A stretch of DNA of 64,000 bases. It comes from Gammaproteobacteria bacterium (GTDB lineage Bacteria > Pseudomonadota > Gammaproteobacteria > Thiotrichales > Thiotrichaceae). The stretch covers positions 42,244 through 106,243 of the forward strand of contig JAHJJD010000006.1 of assembly GCA_018822845.1 (NCBI GenBank). Direction: 5' to 3'. Shown here piece by piece: positions 6,760-14,740 of this stretch. The notes under the pieces were generated by a model. That model was not told the origin of the DNA. It ran no database searches and saw only the letters and a program-made list of their open reading frames with translations. Both the position numbers and the translations under genes were made by a program. Position 1 is the stretch's first letter, and every line of letters begins with the position of its first letter.

Positions 6760-8829
6760 CTATTTCTTGACAGTATGCAAATACATCATGCGGAAAGCGA
6801 AATTCGCCACCCCGGTCGGAATGCCATCAAACAGCGCATAACGCCATGCACTCAGTTCCAGTTTCTGCACCAGACCGCGCGGGCGTAACAGGTCGCGCAA
6901 ACCCAGTGCCTGATTGCCCAGCTCCAGCACATGGTCATGACCGAAGTCCTCGGTATGCACAAGGCGCGTCAGTTCACGGGTTTCCTCGCGTGTCGGGTAA
7001 ACAACGGCGCGCTCCAGTACGCCATGCACGTAAGGCAGCAGTTGCTGGCTGGCGTAACCAGTCAGTTGCTGCACGGCACGGAAATGTTCCCAGTGGCAGC
7101 GTATGCCTTCCTGCATCCGCGCCACCGATGCATTGCAACGTAATTCCGCCTGCCGATCCGGGGCACTATCCGGTTTCAGCACAGGCTCGATACGCCCTTC
7201 GCATTCACGGTAGCCGATGGTGGTGGCTTCATGCGAACGCGCGCCCTGCTCGAAAATTTCCTCGAATTCAGCCGGAATGCGCTCGCAGGCATTGCCCCGG
7301 CGCGAGTCGTGCACGATACCTTCGCACACATTGTTGTCACCGAAATCGGCGTACAGCTTGGGTACGAATGCAAAGTAATAGCCATGCAGTGCCGGGAAAT
7401 CGTTGCGCTCGCCAAACGCCTGTTTGAGGAACTTCTGCACAGTGCCATTCCAGCCAATATCAACCAGTGCCACCCGTTTGTGGGCAAAGAAGCCAACCTG
7501 TTCCAGATAACGCTGCAACAAGTCGCGGTGTTTCTGCCCGACCCTACGGATAATGGCTTGCACCTGATGGTCGCGCAGGAAGTTATGCAGGCGCACATCC
7601 TGCCAGTCATGGATGGGTTCGGCGAAATCGTTGAAACCATACTCTTTCGCCAGTGGCTGCAATTTTTCCTGCGGCAGGCCGTAAACCTTGCAGACTGATT
7701 CCAGCCCGTGCTGTTTCGGGTTGTAGAAAGCCACTATCGCCTGCTCGTGCGTCAAGCCCTTCGCCACTGCTGCGGCAGTAATGACCTTACGCGACAGGTA
7801 TACGTATTCCGACGGCAATTGCTCATCCAGTTCGCGGTACATGCGCTCGAACAGGAAACCATCACGCGCCACGAACAGCAGCTTTTCCACCGCCTGCCCG
7901 TTTTTCGCCTGTTGCTGCAAACGCTCCTGCAAACCCTGCATGAACACGCTGAAAGCAGGCCCCAGCACATCGCGCCCGTAGCGGAAAAAGAAATTGCGCG
8001 GATTCAGGCTGTCGTCCTGATGGATGCGGGTTTGCACCGCTTCAAAGAAATGCCGCCCGACCCAGATGCTGCCACGCTGCGCCATGCGGTGGGAAAGCGC
8101 CAGACGTTCACGACGGCGCAGTTCCTTTTTTTCATACAACCACACGCCCTGGATACCTTCCCGGCAAGCCATGCGCCGGTCAGAAACCGGGTTGTCGCCG
8201 ATGTGCACGACCTGCGCGGCTTGCTGCGCCTGTTGTTGCAACATGCGCCGGAACAGCTTGCCCGTGTATTTGCCTTCCTGATAATCCGCCGAGACGAATA
8301 CCTGATCGAAGTAATGCAGCAGCCCCTTGCGCCCCAGCAATTCAGCCATCAGGTCGCCGTTGAGGTACATGTCGGAAACGGCGACCATTTTCACGCCCTG
8401 TTCCCGCACCCAATCCATGAATACGCGGGCTTCCGGTTTGACGTGCAGGCTGGCGTCTTCCAGCGACAGCTCGGTCTGGCACATGAAGCGCCCCAGCGAC
8501 AGGTCATGTTCCCTGAACAGCTTGTCCATCCAGCGGGGTGCCAGATCGACATAGCGGCATTCATGATCGAAACCGGCGGCAACCGCCTCACTACGCAATT
8601 CCTGCTCAGCTTCCTGACGTGCCTGCCAGACGATGGCGGGCGCAATGCCGATTGAATGACCGACTTTGCGGCAAACAGCATGCTGCACGATTTCCGGCGG
8701 CTCCACGCAGCGCGCCAGCAAAGTGTCGAAAATATCCAGTGAAATCAGCCTGACTTGCCCGCGCTGGATACGCGGCTCCAGCCATGCGCGGATTTTTTGC
8801 CAGTCACGCACTATCAGTTTTTCGCTCAT
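6760..8829 (-). CDS. Large HAD-superfamily protein (COG5610-like)
   Basis: About 689 residues. Residues ~30-245 form a HAD phosphohydrolase domain: ISLDIFDTLLARCVEP (motif I, nucleophile Asp), VAVSDMYL (motif II), and HIGDNPVSDRRMA (motif IV). The remaining ~440 residues (KLLFVARDGFLFERMYRELD, VALVDIGWNGTVQKFLKQAF) contain a second DxGW(N/S)G block typical of COG5610 proteins found in polysaccharide loci. The role in glycan assembly is unknown; sugar-phosphate dephosphorylation is plausible. Start: ATG 8829 with GGGAG 8 bp upstream. It overlaps the preceding GT2 by 26 bp. Confidence 0.75.
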   Translation of the reverse strand: MSEKLIVRDWQKIRAWLEPRIQRGQVRLISLDIFDTLLARCVEPPEIVQHAVCRKVGHSIGIAPAIVWQARQEAEQELRSEAVAAGFDHECRYVDLAPRWMDKLFREHDLSLGRFMCQTELSLEDASLHVKPEARVFMDWVREQGVKMVAVSDMYLNGDLMAELLGRKGLLHYFDQVFVSADYQEGKYTGKLFRRMLQQQAQQAAQVVHIGDNPVSDRRMACREGIQGVWLYEKKELRRRERLALSHRMAQRGSIWVGRHFFEAVQTRIHQDDSLNPRNFFFRYGRDVLGPAFSVFMQGLQERLQQQAKNGQAVEKLLFVARDGFLFERMYRELDEQLPSEYVYLSRKVITAAAVAKGLTHEQAIVAFYNPKQHGLESVCKVYGLPQEKLQPLAKEYGFNDFAEPIHDWQDVRLHNFLRDHQVQAIIRRVGQKHRDLLQRYLEQVGFFAHKRVALVDIGWNGTVQKFLKQAFGERNDFPALHGYYFAFVPKLYADFGDNNVCEGIVHDSRRGNACERIPAEFEEIFEQGARSHEATTIGYRECEGRIEPVLKPDSAPDRQAELRCNASVARMQEGIRCHWEHFRAVQQLTGYASQQLLPYVHGVLERAVVYPTREETRELTRLVHTEDFGHDHVLELGNQALGLRDLLRPRGLVQKLELSAWRYALFDGIPTGVANFAFRMMYLHTVKK

Positions 8830-10072
8830 ACCCCAAGCTCCCGGCAAGCTGCCTCACAAAACGTAATGGCGACAACAGGCTTTCCCCCAAACGGAAGGCC
8901 CGGCTGGCGCGCAGTTCTTGTTGTTGTCGTTGTAATTGGCGGATCGTTGCATCGCGTTCTTCAATCCAGCCGTCGCGCTCACCAATCCACAGGTCACGCT
9001 CGGCCACCCAGTGCTCACGTTCCACCAGCAAATCCACCTGTTGACGGATCACTGCGTCACGCTGCGCAATCCAGCCATCACGCTCAGCCAGCCCCGCCTG
9101 ATGCTGTGCCAGTTGCTGTTGCAATTGCCCGATCAGCGCATCCCGTTCCCGCACCCAACCATCACGCGCATGGATCAGGGGGAACAGCTCCTGCTCTTTC
9201 GCCACCAGACGCTTATGCACGGTCGTTTGCCATTCCTCACCCGTATAGCGGTACAAGCCCTGCAACTGGAATTGCAAGCCTGCCAGCCGTTGCTCATTCA
9301 GCAAGCCATCCAGACAAGGCAGCCAGTTCAGCAGCAGACGGGTGTTTTCCTCAATAGCCGCCAGCGGCTGCTCGCGGATGGTATTGGCACCGTGCAGACG
9401 ATAACCCAGCAGCTTTTCTCCGCTCAGGAATCGCACCTGGAAACCGGCGACCAGCACCCGCAGCACATAATCGTAGTCATGCACGTAACGCAGGTCGGCA
9501 AATTCCCCCACACGCTCGTAGACACGTCGATGAAAAAAGAAATTGGAAGTCGTGATCAGGCAGTTACCGCGCAGCAAGGTGGCAAAAATATCCCCGTGCC
9601 CGGCGTAATCCTGTTTCAACGCCTCAAACCAGGCAATCCAGTGTGGTTCCTGCTGACCACAATCGCGGGAATCGGCATCCAGCAAGCTGACATCCGTGCC
9701 GATGAAGTCCTGTGCTTCGCTGTGCGCTATTTGCAGCAGGCGTTCCAGCCGGTTGGGTTCCCATACGTCATCGGAATTGATAATGGCGAGGAATTCACCC
9801 TGCGCGTGGCGCAAGCCTTCATTAAGGGTGGCGGGTGCGCCCTGATTGTGGTGGTGGCGGATGCATTGCAGGCGCAAGTCTGCGGATTCGTTACGCACAG
9901 CTTCGATCAGCTCCCAGCTTGCATCGCTGGAAGCGTCATCGATCACAATGAATTCAAAGTGCGTAAAGGTTTGCGTGAGAACGGATTCCATCGCCTGACG
10001 GAGCCAGCGGGCGTGGTTGAAGGCTGGCATAATAATGCTGACCTTGATGTAACCCTCTGTTCGCCCTGTCAC
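8804..10072 (-). CDS. Family 2 glycosyltransferase with a tryptophan-heptad coiled-coil tail
   Basis: 422 residues, GTG start. Residues 1-230 are a GT2 domain: VSIIMPAFNHARWLRQAMES, IVIDDASSDASWELI and AIINSDDVWEPNRLERLL carry the nucleotide-binding and metal-binding (SDD) motifs. Residues ~295-395 form a coiled coil with repeated W(I/V)xxRD heptads (ERDLWIGERDGWIEERD among others), ending in the SRAFRLGESLLSPLRFVRQL tail seen in many O-antigen GT2 proteins. The coiled coil may act as a spacer or oligomerisation rod at the membrane. It lies in the operon 53 bp after the methyltransferase gene. Confidence 0.83.
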   Translation of the reverse strand: MTGRTEGYIKVSIIMPAFNHARWLRQAMESVLTQTFTHFEFIVIDDASSDASWELIEAVRNESADLRLQCIRHHHNQGAPATLNEGLRHAQGEFLAIINSDDVWEPNRLERLLQIAHSEAQDFIGTDVSLLDADSRDCGQQEPHWIAWFEALKQDYAGHGDIFATLLRGNCLITTSNFFFHRRVYERVGEFADLRYVHDYDYVLRVLVAGFQVRFLSGEKLLGYRLHGANTIREQPLAAIEENTRLLLNWLPCLDGLLNEQRLAGLQFQLQGLYRYTGEEWQTTVHKRLVAKEQELFPLIHARDGWVRERDALIGQLQQQLAQHQAGLAERDGWIAQRDAVIRQQVDLLVEREHWVAERDLWIGERDGWIEERDATIRQLQRQQQELRASRAFRLGESLLSPLRFVRQLAGSLGYERKTDSA

Positions 10073-10125
10073 TTTGCTTACCCCAACATATTATTATTAT
10101 TGCGATTTGACCGCTTGTCAGTGTA

Positions 10126-11022
10126 TCAATCGGCTGTGAACCTCGACTGAATGTCCCGCCAGGCACTCGCCCCACGGCGCAATACTTGCCAGCTACGGGT
10201 AGCGTAAACGCGCTGCAATTCGGCTTGCATATTTGCCAGTTCCTGCCGAGCCTGTGCTAAATCGCTTTGCAGGCCAGCCCAGGTATCCTGGGAGGATTGC
10301 AATGGCTTCAGCGGCAGGCTGGCGGATTCCCTCGCGCTTTCCTGCACCGGCTGAGCCACCACAATGAACTGGTAAGCCATGGCTTCCGGCGTATGGAATG
10401 CCGCCAATGCTTCAGGCGTGACTGGCAAACCGGCTGCCTGCAAGCCTTCGCTGATCACAGTGTCGGCCAGATCGTGCCAGGTATATTCCAGCACCTGCAC
10501 GGCGTAACCGGCTTCCTGCAACAGTGCCTGCAAACTGTTGGCAGTAAAGAATTTCAGGTGGGTAGTATCCAGAATGCCGCTGTTTTCATACTGGAAATTG
10601 CCGCCCAGCAACTCCAGCCGCACCGAAGCATGGGCAACGTTTGGAACAGAAAGCAGCAATTGCCCTTCATCCAGCAGCAGTGGTTTGAGGCGTTGCAGCA
10701 ACCCGACAGGATCTTTCAGGTGTTCCAGCACATCCACCAGGGTAATGGCATCGAACTTTTCGAATTCGAGCGCATCCAGGCTGTGCGGGTCATCCAGATC
10801 TTGCGTGAAAACATAATCGCAGAAACAGCTCGCCTGCCATGCTGTACGCGGGTCGCTATCCACGCCAATAATGGTGGCTTCGCAATGTTCCTTGAGCAGT
10901 TTCGACATATTGCCAACGCCGCAACCCAGCTCCAACACATGCGCATAGAGCGGTACGCGGCGCGCAATCTGGCTGTGTGAGTGGTTGTCATGCAATGGCA
11001 AGTTGTGTTCGGCCTTATTCAT
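10126..11022 (-). CDS. SAM-dependent methyltransferase with a C-terminal coiled coil
   Basis: About 298 residues. VLELGCGVGNMSKLLKEHC is motif I of class I methyltransferases, IIGVDSDP is the acidic ribose-binding strand, and ITLVDVLEHLKDPVGLLQRL is motif II of the Methyltransf_11/23 type. Residues ~250-298 (SDLAQARQELANMQAELQRV, then YATRSWQVLRRGASAWRD) form a coiled coil with the tail common to sugar-processing O-antigen proteins. Probably methylates a glycan terminus or a sugar in this locus. The start ATG 11022 overlaps the acyltransferase stop by 8 bp; longer frames read through that gene. Confidence 0.82.
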   Translation of the reverse strand: MNKAEHNLPLHDNHSHSQIARRVPLYAHVLELGCGVGNMSKLLKEHCEATIIGVDSDPRTAWQASCFCDYVFTQDLDDPHSLDALEFEKFDAITLVDVLEHLKDPVGLLQRLKPLLLDEGQLLLSVPNVAHASVRLELLGGNFQYENSGILDTTHLKFFTANSLQALLQEAGYAVQVLEYTWHDLADTVISEGLQAAGLPVTPEALAAFHTPEAMAYQFIVVAQPVQESARESASLPLKPLQSSQDTWAGLQSDLAQARQELANMQAELQRVYATRSWQVLRRGASAWRDIQSRFTAD

Positions 11023-11923
11023 GGTTGTTATCCCGTTGTAACAGCGGTAACGCAGGCCATAACCACCAGTGTCCGGGATTTTCCCTGATCCTTGTCTCCA
11101 ACTGGCTGGCAAGCTGGCGCATCATCGCTGGTTCATTGTGGTCATCCGGATCAAGCAGGGCTGAAAATTCCGCGCTTACCCGTCCATTCCCCTGATCGCG
11201 CATGAAGAAGGGCGCGACCACTGCCTCTGTTTTTTTTGCAATCCTGTAAATACCGGCAGGTAATCCAATCCTACTACCAAGAAAGGGGACTGTCACGCTG
11301 CCGCTGTGCCCATTTGGGTACGGAACATCAAAAATCAATGCAATCAGATGCTTGTCCAGCGCCCTGTAAAGTGGCCGCAAGTCGTTTCCCTCCACCAGAA
11401 ACGGCCCGCCTAATGCCTGTTGCAGGCGTTGCAGCTTGAATAAACGGTGACGGTATTCAGCCGGATGCAGGCCGTGTATATTTTCATCACCGCCATCGCG
11501 GGTAATGGTGCCGGTGGTGTGACCGAGTGCGCGCATGGCCGGGCCAGCCATCCAGAAACGTCCGAAATGCCCACCGGTCAGCAGCACCCGCCGACCTTGC
11601 CTGCGGGCTTCCGCCACTGCCTCGAAACCGTGCAACTCCACGATGTCGCTGATCGGCTGGTGTTGCAGATACCAGGTATCCAGCGCTTCCTGTTCCACCA
11701 TGCGGTAATAATCATCCAGCCAGCCATCGAGTTGCGCAGCGGTTGCATCCGGCAAGGCTGCCTGCATTTGGGTACGGATTACACTTTCCTCTGCCTGCCT
11801 GCGCTGGCGAAAAATAGCTGCCTGACCCGCCGCCAGCCGGTAGCCTAGCGCAGGTCGTAGATGCGCATACGCCGGAAACAGCAGCTTGTAACGGATGGAA
11901 AAGGTATCAGGCCGCCAGCGCAT
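11015..11923 (-). CDS. LpxL-like lysophospholipid/lipid A acyltransferase family protein
   Basis: 302 residues. RVLLTGGHFGRFWMAGPAMR aligns with the catalytic HX4(D/E) region of LpxL/HtrB-type acyltransferases, and FLVEGNDLRPLYRALDKHLI, FDVPYPNGHSGSVTVPFLGS and RIRENPGHWWLWPALPLL follow the family order. The position usually filled by Asp or Glu in HX4(D/E) is Trp here, so activity is uncertain. Being inside a glycan ABC-exporter operon, it may acylate the glycan or its lipid carrier. It overlaps the Wzt-like gene by 17 bp. Confidence 0.7.
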   Translation of the reverse strand: MRWRPDTFSIRYKLLFPAYAHLRPALGYRLAAGQAAIFRQRRQAEESVIRTQMQAALPDATAAQLDGWLDDYYRMVEQEALDTWYLQHQPISDIVELHGFEAVAEARRQGRRVLLTGGHFGRFWMAGPAMRALGHTTGTITRDGGDENIHGLHPAEYRHRLFKLQRLQQALGGPFLVEGNDLRPLYRALDKHLIALIFDVPYPNGHSGSVTVPFLGSRIGLPAGIYRIAKKTEAVVAPFFMRDQGNGRVSAEFSALLDPDDHNEPAMMRQLASQLETRIRENPGHWWLWPALPLLQRDNNHE

Positions 11924-13130
11924 CTTCCGCCACCTCTACCGTTTCCCAGCGATGTGGCAGCCAGACCATGCCTATACCCTGCTGCTGCCCGGCTTGTTGC
12001 ACGCGGAAATGGCAGCAACGTTCGCGCGAGTCGTAGACATGCACGCCGCTGCTGTCGATCAGCCAGACTTCCAGACAGTATTCGCCGGAAAGCAGTGGCA
12101 AGCGATCAATGGTGAATTTCGTGGCAATTACGCCCTCGCCTAGCGGCTGCATGGCTACGCCATCGTGCAGGGTGCTGATGCCGTAACACTGAATATTGTC
12201 ATTGCGGCGAATAACAATGCCTGCGTGGATGTCGGATAGCGGGCGGTCGCCACAGCTGGCATGGAGGGTGACGCTGAACGGGGCGTGGGTCTGGAAGATA
12301 TTGTTGTTGAGGGTGACGGAGAGCAAAGAAACCCCTCCTAACCTCCCCTTGTCAGGGGAGGGACAAGACGCTCCTGCACTCTTACCCTCCTCCCTATTTC
12401 TTCCTCGCACATCATCCTGATACGCATCCACCACTACTTGCGCATCGCCCAGCATCCGCACCCTGCCCCGCTCCAGCCATACGGCCTGACGGCACATTTC
12501 GCGCACCTGATAGAGATTGTGGGAACAGAACACCAGCGTTGCGCCACCGCTGAGGATTTCCCGCATCCGGTCGAGCGACTTTTTCTGGAAGTATTGATCG
12601 CCAACGGAAAGCGCTTCGTCCACGATCAGTACGTCCGGCTCAATCACGGCAGAGATGGAGAACACCAACCGTACTACCATGCCGCTGGAATAGTTTTTCA
12701 CCGGCTGGTGGATAAATTCGCCCAGTTCGGCGAAGGCCAGCACTTGCGGCAGTTTCTGTGCGATTTCGCCATGCGCAAGGCCGCGCAAGGCCAGCCCCAT
12801 GCGGGCATTTTCCTCGCCACTGAATTCGGACTGCAAGCCACTACCCAGTTCCAGCAAGGCCGAGCGCCTGCCGCGCACCTCGCATAGGCCAGTGCTGGGT
12901 GGCAGGTTGCCCGCCAGCATTTTCAGTAAAGTGCTCTTGCCCGCGCCGTTGTCACCGACGATTCCCAACGAATCGCCTGCCCGCACATCCAGACTGACAT
13001 CCTGCAAAGCGTGGAAATGGGTATGGCGCGGTTTGCGTAGCAGCCATTCCAGCAAGGCGTCACGCGGATGCTGGTATTGGCGGTAGGCAACTCCGGCCTG
13101 CTCCAGACGAATGGCAATTTCCACACTCAC
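11907..13130 (-). CDS. ABC transporter ATPase, polysaccharide export (Wzt-like), with an in-frame repeat insertion
   Basis: 407 residues, GTG start forming a GTGA overlap with the permease gene. Residues 1-235 are the ATPase: Walker A GIVGDNGAGKSTLLKMLAGN, signature NYSSGMVVRLVFSIS, Walker B DVLIVDEALSVGDQYFQKKS and the switch His in FCSHN. Residues ~275-407 resemble the Wzt C-terminal carbohydrate-binding domain (VSLLSVTLNNN, IHAGIVIRRNDNIQCYGIST). The linker contains SCPSPDKGRLGG, encoded by a palindromic repeat (12331-12375). Powers export of the glycan with the Wzm-like permease. The open frame runs further upstream, but only through permease sequence. Confidence 0.87.
   Translation of the reverse strand: MSVEIAIRLEQAGVAYRQYQHPRDALLEWLLRKPRHTHFHALQDVSLDVRAGDSLGIVGDNGAGKSTLLKMLAGNLPPSTGLCEVRGRRSALLELGSGLQSEFSGEENARMGLALRGLAHGEIAQKLPQVLAFAELGEFIHQPVKNYSSGMVVRLVFSISAVIEPDVLIVDEALSVGDQYFQKKSLDRMREILSGGATLVFCSHNLYQVREMCRQAVWLERGRVRMLGDAQVVVDAYQDDVRGRNREEGKSAGASCPSPDKGRLGGVSLLSVTLNNNIFQTHAPFSVTLHASCGDRPLSDIHAGIVIRRNDNIQCYGISTLHDGVAMQPLGEGVIATKFTIDRLPLLSGEYCLEVWLIDSSGVHVYDSRERCCHFRVQQAGQQQGIGMVWLPHRWETVEVAEDALAA
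12331..12375. repeat. Palindromic repeat inserted in frame in the Wzt-like gene
   Basis: acccctcctaacctcccctt and gtcaggggaggg form the stem of a dispersed repeat that translates on the minus strand as CPSPDKGRLGG. It falls between the ATPase and glycan-binding domains and does not disturb the frame. Confidence 0.65.
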
Positions 13131-13900
13131 AGCACATACCTCGCCCGTGGCATCAGGCGCTGGAACAACAGCACCGCCAGCCCAAGTGACAGCAGCGCCA
13201 GCATCAGCAGCACAGCAAAGGTTTCCCACGGAAACACGCCATCCAGCAACACTGCCCGATAAGCCTGCACCAGTTGCGCCAGAGGATTCCAGGCAAACCA
13301 CGCATGGAATTTTTCCGGCACAGCTTGCTGCGGATACACAATCGGGGAAACCAGCAGCAGCACGCTCAGCAGCGGCGGCATCATCTGCCGCAAGTCGCGC
13401 AGGAATACGCCCAGCACCGCCAGCCCATACGCCAGTGCCAGCGACAGCAGCACCCGTAACAGCAGCAACGGCGGATAAAGAAAGACGCTTTGCCAGTGAC
13501 ATTGCCCCTGCACACACAGCCACAGCAGCAACAGACCGACCGACAGTAACTCCAGCACCAGCGACGCCCCTACCGGCAACAGCGGCAGCAAGGCAGGAGG
13601 CAAAGGGGAATTGAGCAGCAAATCGCGCCGCTCGGCAAGAATGGCGGGAGCACGCACCAGCACTTCCGCCAGCGCATTGAACACACTCAACCCGGCAAAC
13701 AGCCAGACGGCAAAGCTTGCCGAATCAGTCTGCGTTCCCAGCCGCAGTTGCAGCACTTCGCCAAACACCAGCGCGTAAACCAGCAGCATGAACAGCGGTT
13801 GCGCCAGTAACCAGAACACGCCCAGCACGGTTCCGGCATAACGTTCCTGTACGTCGCGCCGCAGCAGTTGCCAGAGCAATGTCAGTCTGGCCATGTTCAC
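13127..13900 (-). CDS. ABC-2 type polysaccharide export permease (Wzm-like)
   Basis: 257 residues with about six membrane helices. LLRRDVQERYAGTVLGVFWL is the cytoplasmic gate-helix/RY motif of Wzm/TagG-type permeases, LLLVSPIVYPQQAVPEKFHA and NPLAQLVQAYRAVLLDG are the conserved central and C-terminal blocks. With the following ATPase it should export the lipid-linked glycan across the inner membrane. GTG start overlapping the upstream stop by 4 bp (GTGA), the same coupling used with the ATPase downstream. Confidence 0.9.
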   Translation of the reverse strand: MNMARLTLLWQLLRRDVQERYAGTVLGVFWLLAQPLFMLLVYALVFGEVLQLRLGTQTDSASFAVWLFAGLSVFNALAEVLVRAPAILAERRDLLLNSPLPPALLPLLPVGASLVLELLSVGLLLLWLCVQGQCHWQSVFLYPPLLLLRVLLSLALAYGLAVLGVFLRDLRQMMPPLLSVLLLVSPIVYPQQAVPEKFHAWFAWNPLAQLVQAYRAVLLDGVFPWETFAVLLMLALLSLGLAVLLFQRLMPRARYVL

Positions 13901-14664
13901 ATGCCTGCGGGTTTCGCTTGTTCAGCAAGTTTTGCCCCTGCTGTTTGGCGGTACTGCTCACGTAAGCTTTCCAGCAGGGCTTTTTCCTGCGCCTGGCGGT
14001 GTTCCTGCTGCAATTCGGTGATGATTTCCGGCTTCACCTCGTCCAGTGAACGGGTTTCCGGCTCCTTTTTATCCATGAAATACAGCAACCAGGCAGTGCC
14101 ACGATGGACAATAATGCTACTGAGTGGATGTTCCTCGGTCAGCTTTTCTGCGGCATCAAAGAAAACATCCGGCTTCTGCCCCTGGTGGAACCACTGGCTG
14201 TCACCTTCGCTCAACTTGCGGTCAGCCGCTTCACTGTGCTGGAGTACGGCAATCCTGAAATCGAGCTGGCCGGAATCGATTTGGCTGCGAAGCGCTTCCA
14301 GCTTGTTACGCACTGTCTCTTCCTTGTCCCCGCTGGCGTCCATTTCCAGTACGCGCACCCGCAGGCGTAACGGTAACCTGTATTGCTTGTCCTTGCGTGC
14401 CTGATAGATTTCTTCGGCACGCGCCTCGAAGTCCGGCATGCCTTCGCCCACACTGGCTTCCAGCGCCAGACGGGCAAGCTGATCCTTGCGGAATTCCTCT
14501 ACCAGTTTGAGCAGTTCGGGGTTCTTGTCCAACCCTTTGCTCAAGCCCTTTGCGGCCAAGGCATCACGGATGAACAGGTTTTCGGCGGACGATACGGGGG
14601 TGTCGGCGGCATGAGCCGTCAGGGAAAGCGCGCACAGCAGCGCGATGGCAAAATTACGCAGCAT
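13897..14664 (-). CDS. Periplasmic parvulin-type peptidyl-prolyl isomerase/SurA-like chaperone
   Basis: 255 residues with a signal peptide (MLRNFAIALLCALSLTAHAA). Residues ~25-90 form a helical chaperone-like N-domain. Residues ~100-205 match a divergent PpiC/parvulin domain (RVLEMDASGDKEETVRNKLE, LSEGDSQWFHQGQKPDVFFD, AWLLYFMDKKEPETRSLDEV). The C-terminus is a charged helix with a long Gln/Glu run. It probably assists folding of an exported partner. It is the first gene of the glycan operon, although the link to glycan export is only positional; the neighbouring secreted protein (14741-16297) is another possible client. Confidence 0.78.
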   Translation of the reverse strand: MLRNFAIALLCALSLTAHAADTPVSSAENLFIRDALAAKGLSKGLDKNPELLKLVEEFRKDQLARLALEASVGEGMPDFEARAEEIYQARKDKQYRLPLRLRVRVLEMDASGDKEETVRNKLEALRSQIDSGQLDFRIAVLQHSEAADRKLSEGDSQWFHQGQKPDVFFDAAEKLTEEHPLSSIIVHRGTAWLLYFMDKKEPETRSLDEVKPEIITELQQEHRQAQEKALLESLREQYRQTAGAKLAEQAKPAGM

Positions 14665-14692
14665 AAGCTTCAGAACCAGTTAGCAAGCCAGA

Positions 14693-14728
14693 AAAACAGG
14701 CAGGGATGGAGAATACTCCACCCCTGCC
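14693..14728 (-). terminator. Rho-independent terminator after the secreted-protein gene
   Basis: ggcaggg-tggag (14699-14711) pairs with ctcca-ccctgcc (14716-14728). On the minus strand it is followed by TGTTTTTC. It separates the 518-residue protein gene from the glycan operon, which then needs its own promoter or read-through. Confidence 0.75.
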
Positions 14729-14740
14729 ACCAGTCAGGTA

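Noticed and set aside
5545..6888. A 447-codon plus-strand frame across the glycosyltransferase genes
   Set aside because: It is antisense to well-supported GT2 and HAD genes with family motifs on the minus strand and has no recognisable domain or ribosome binding site.
8936..10150. A 404-codon plus-strand frame opposite the coiled-coil glycosyltransferase
   Set aside because: Its length comes from the repetitive coiled-coil codons read backwards; the minus-strand protein has clear GT2 motifs.
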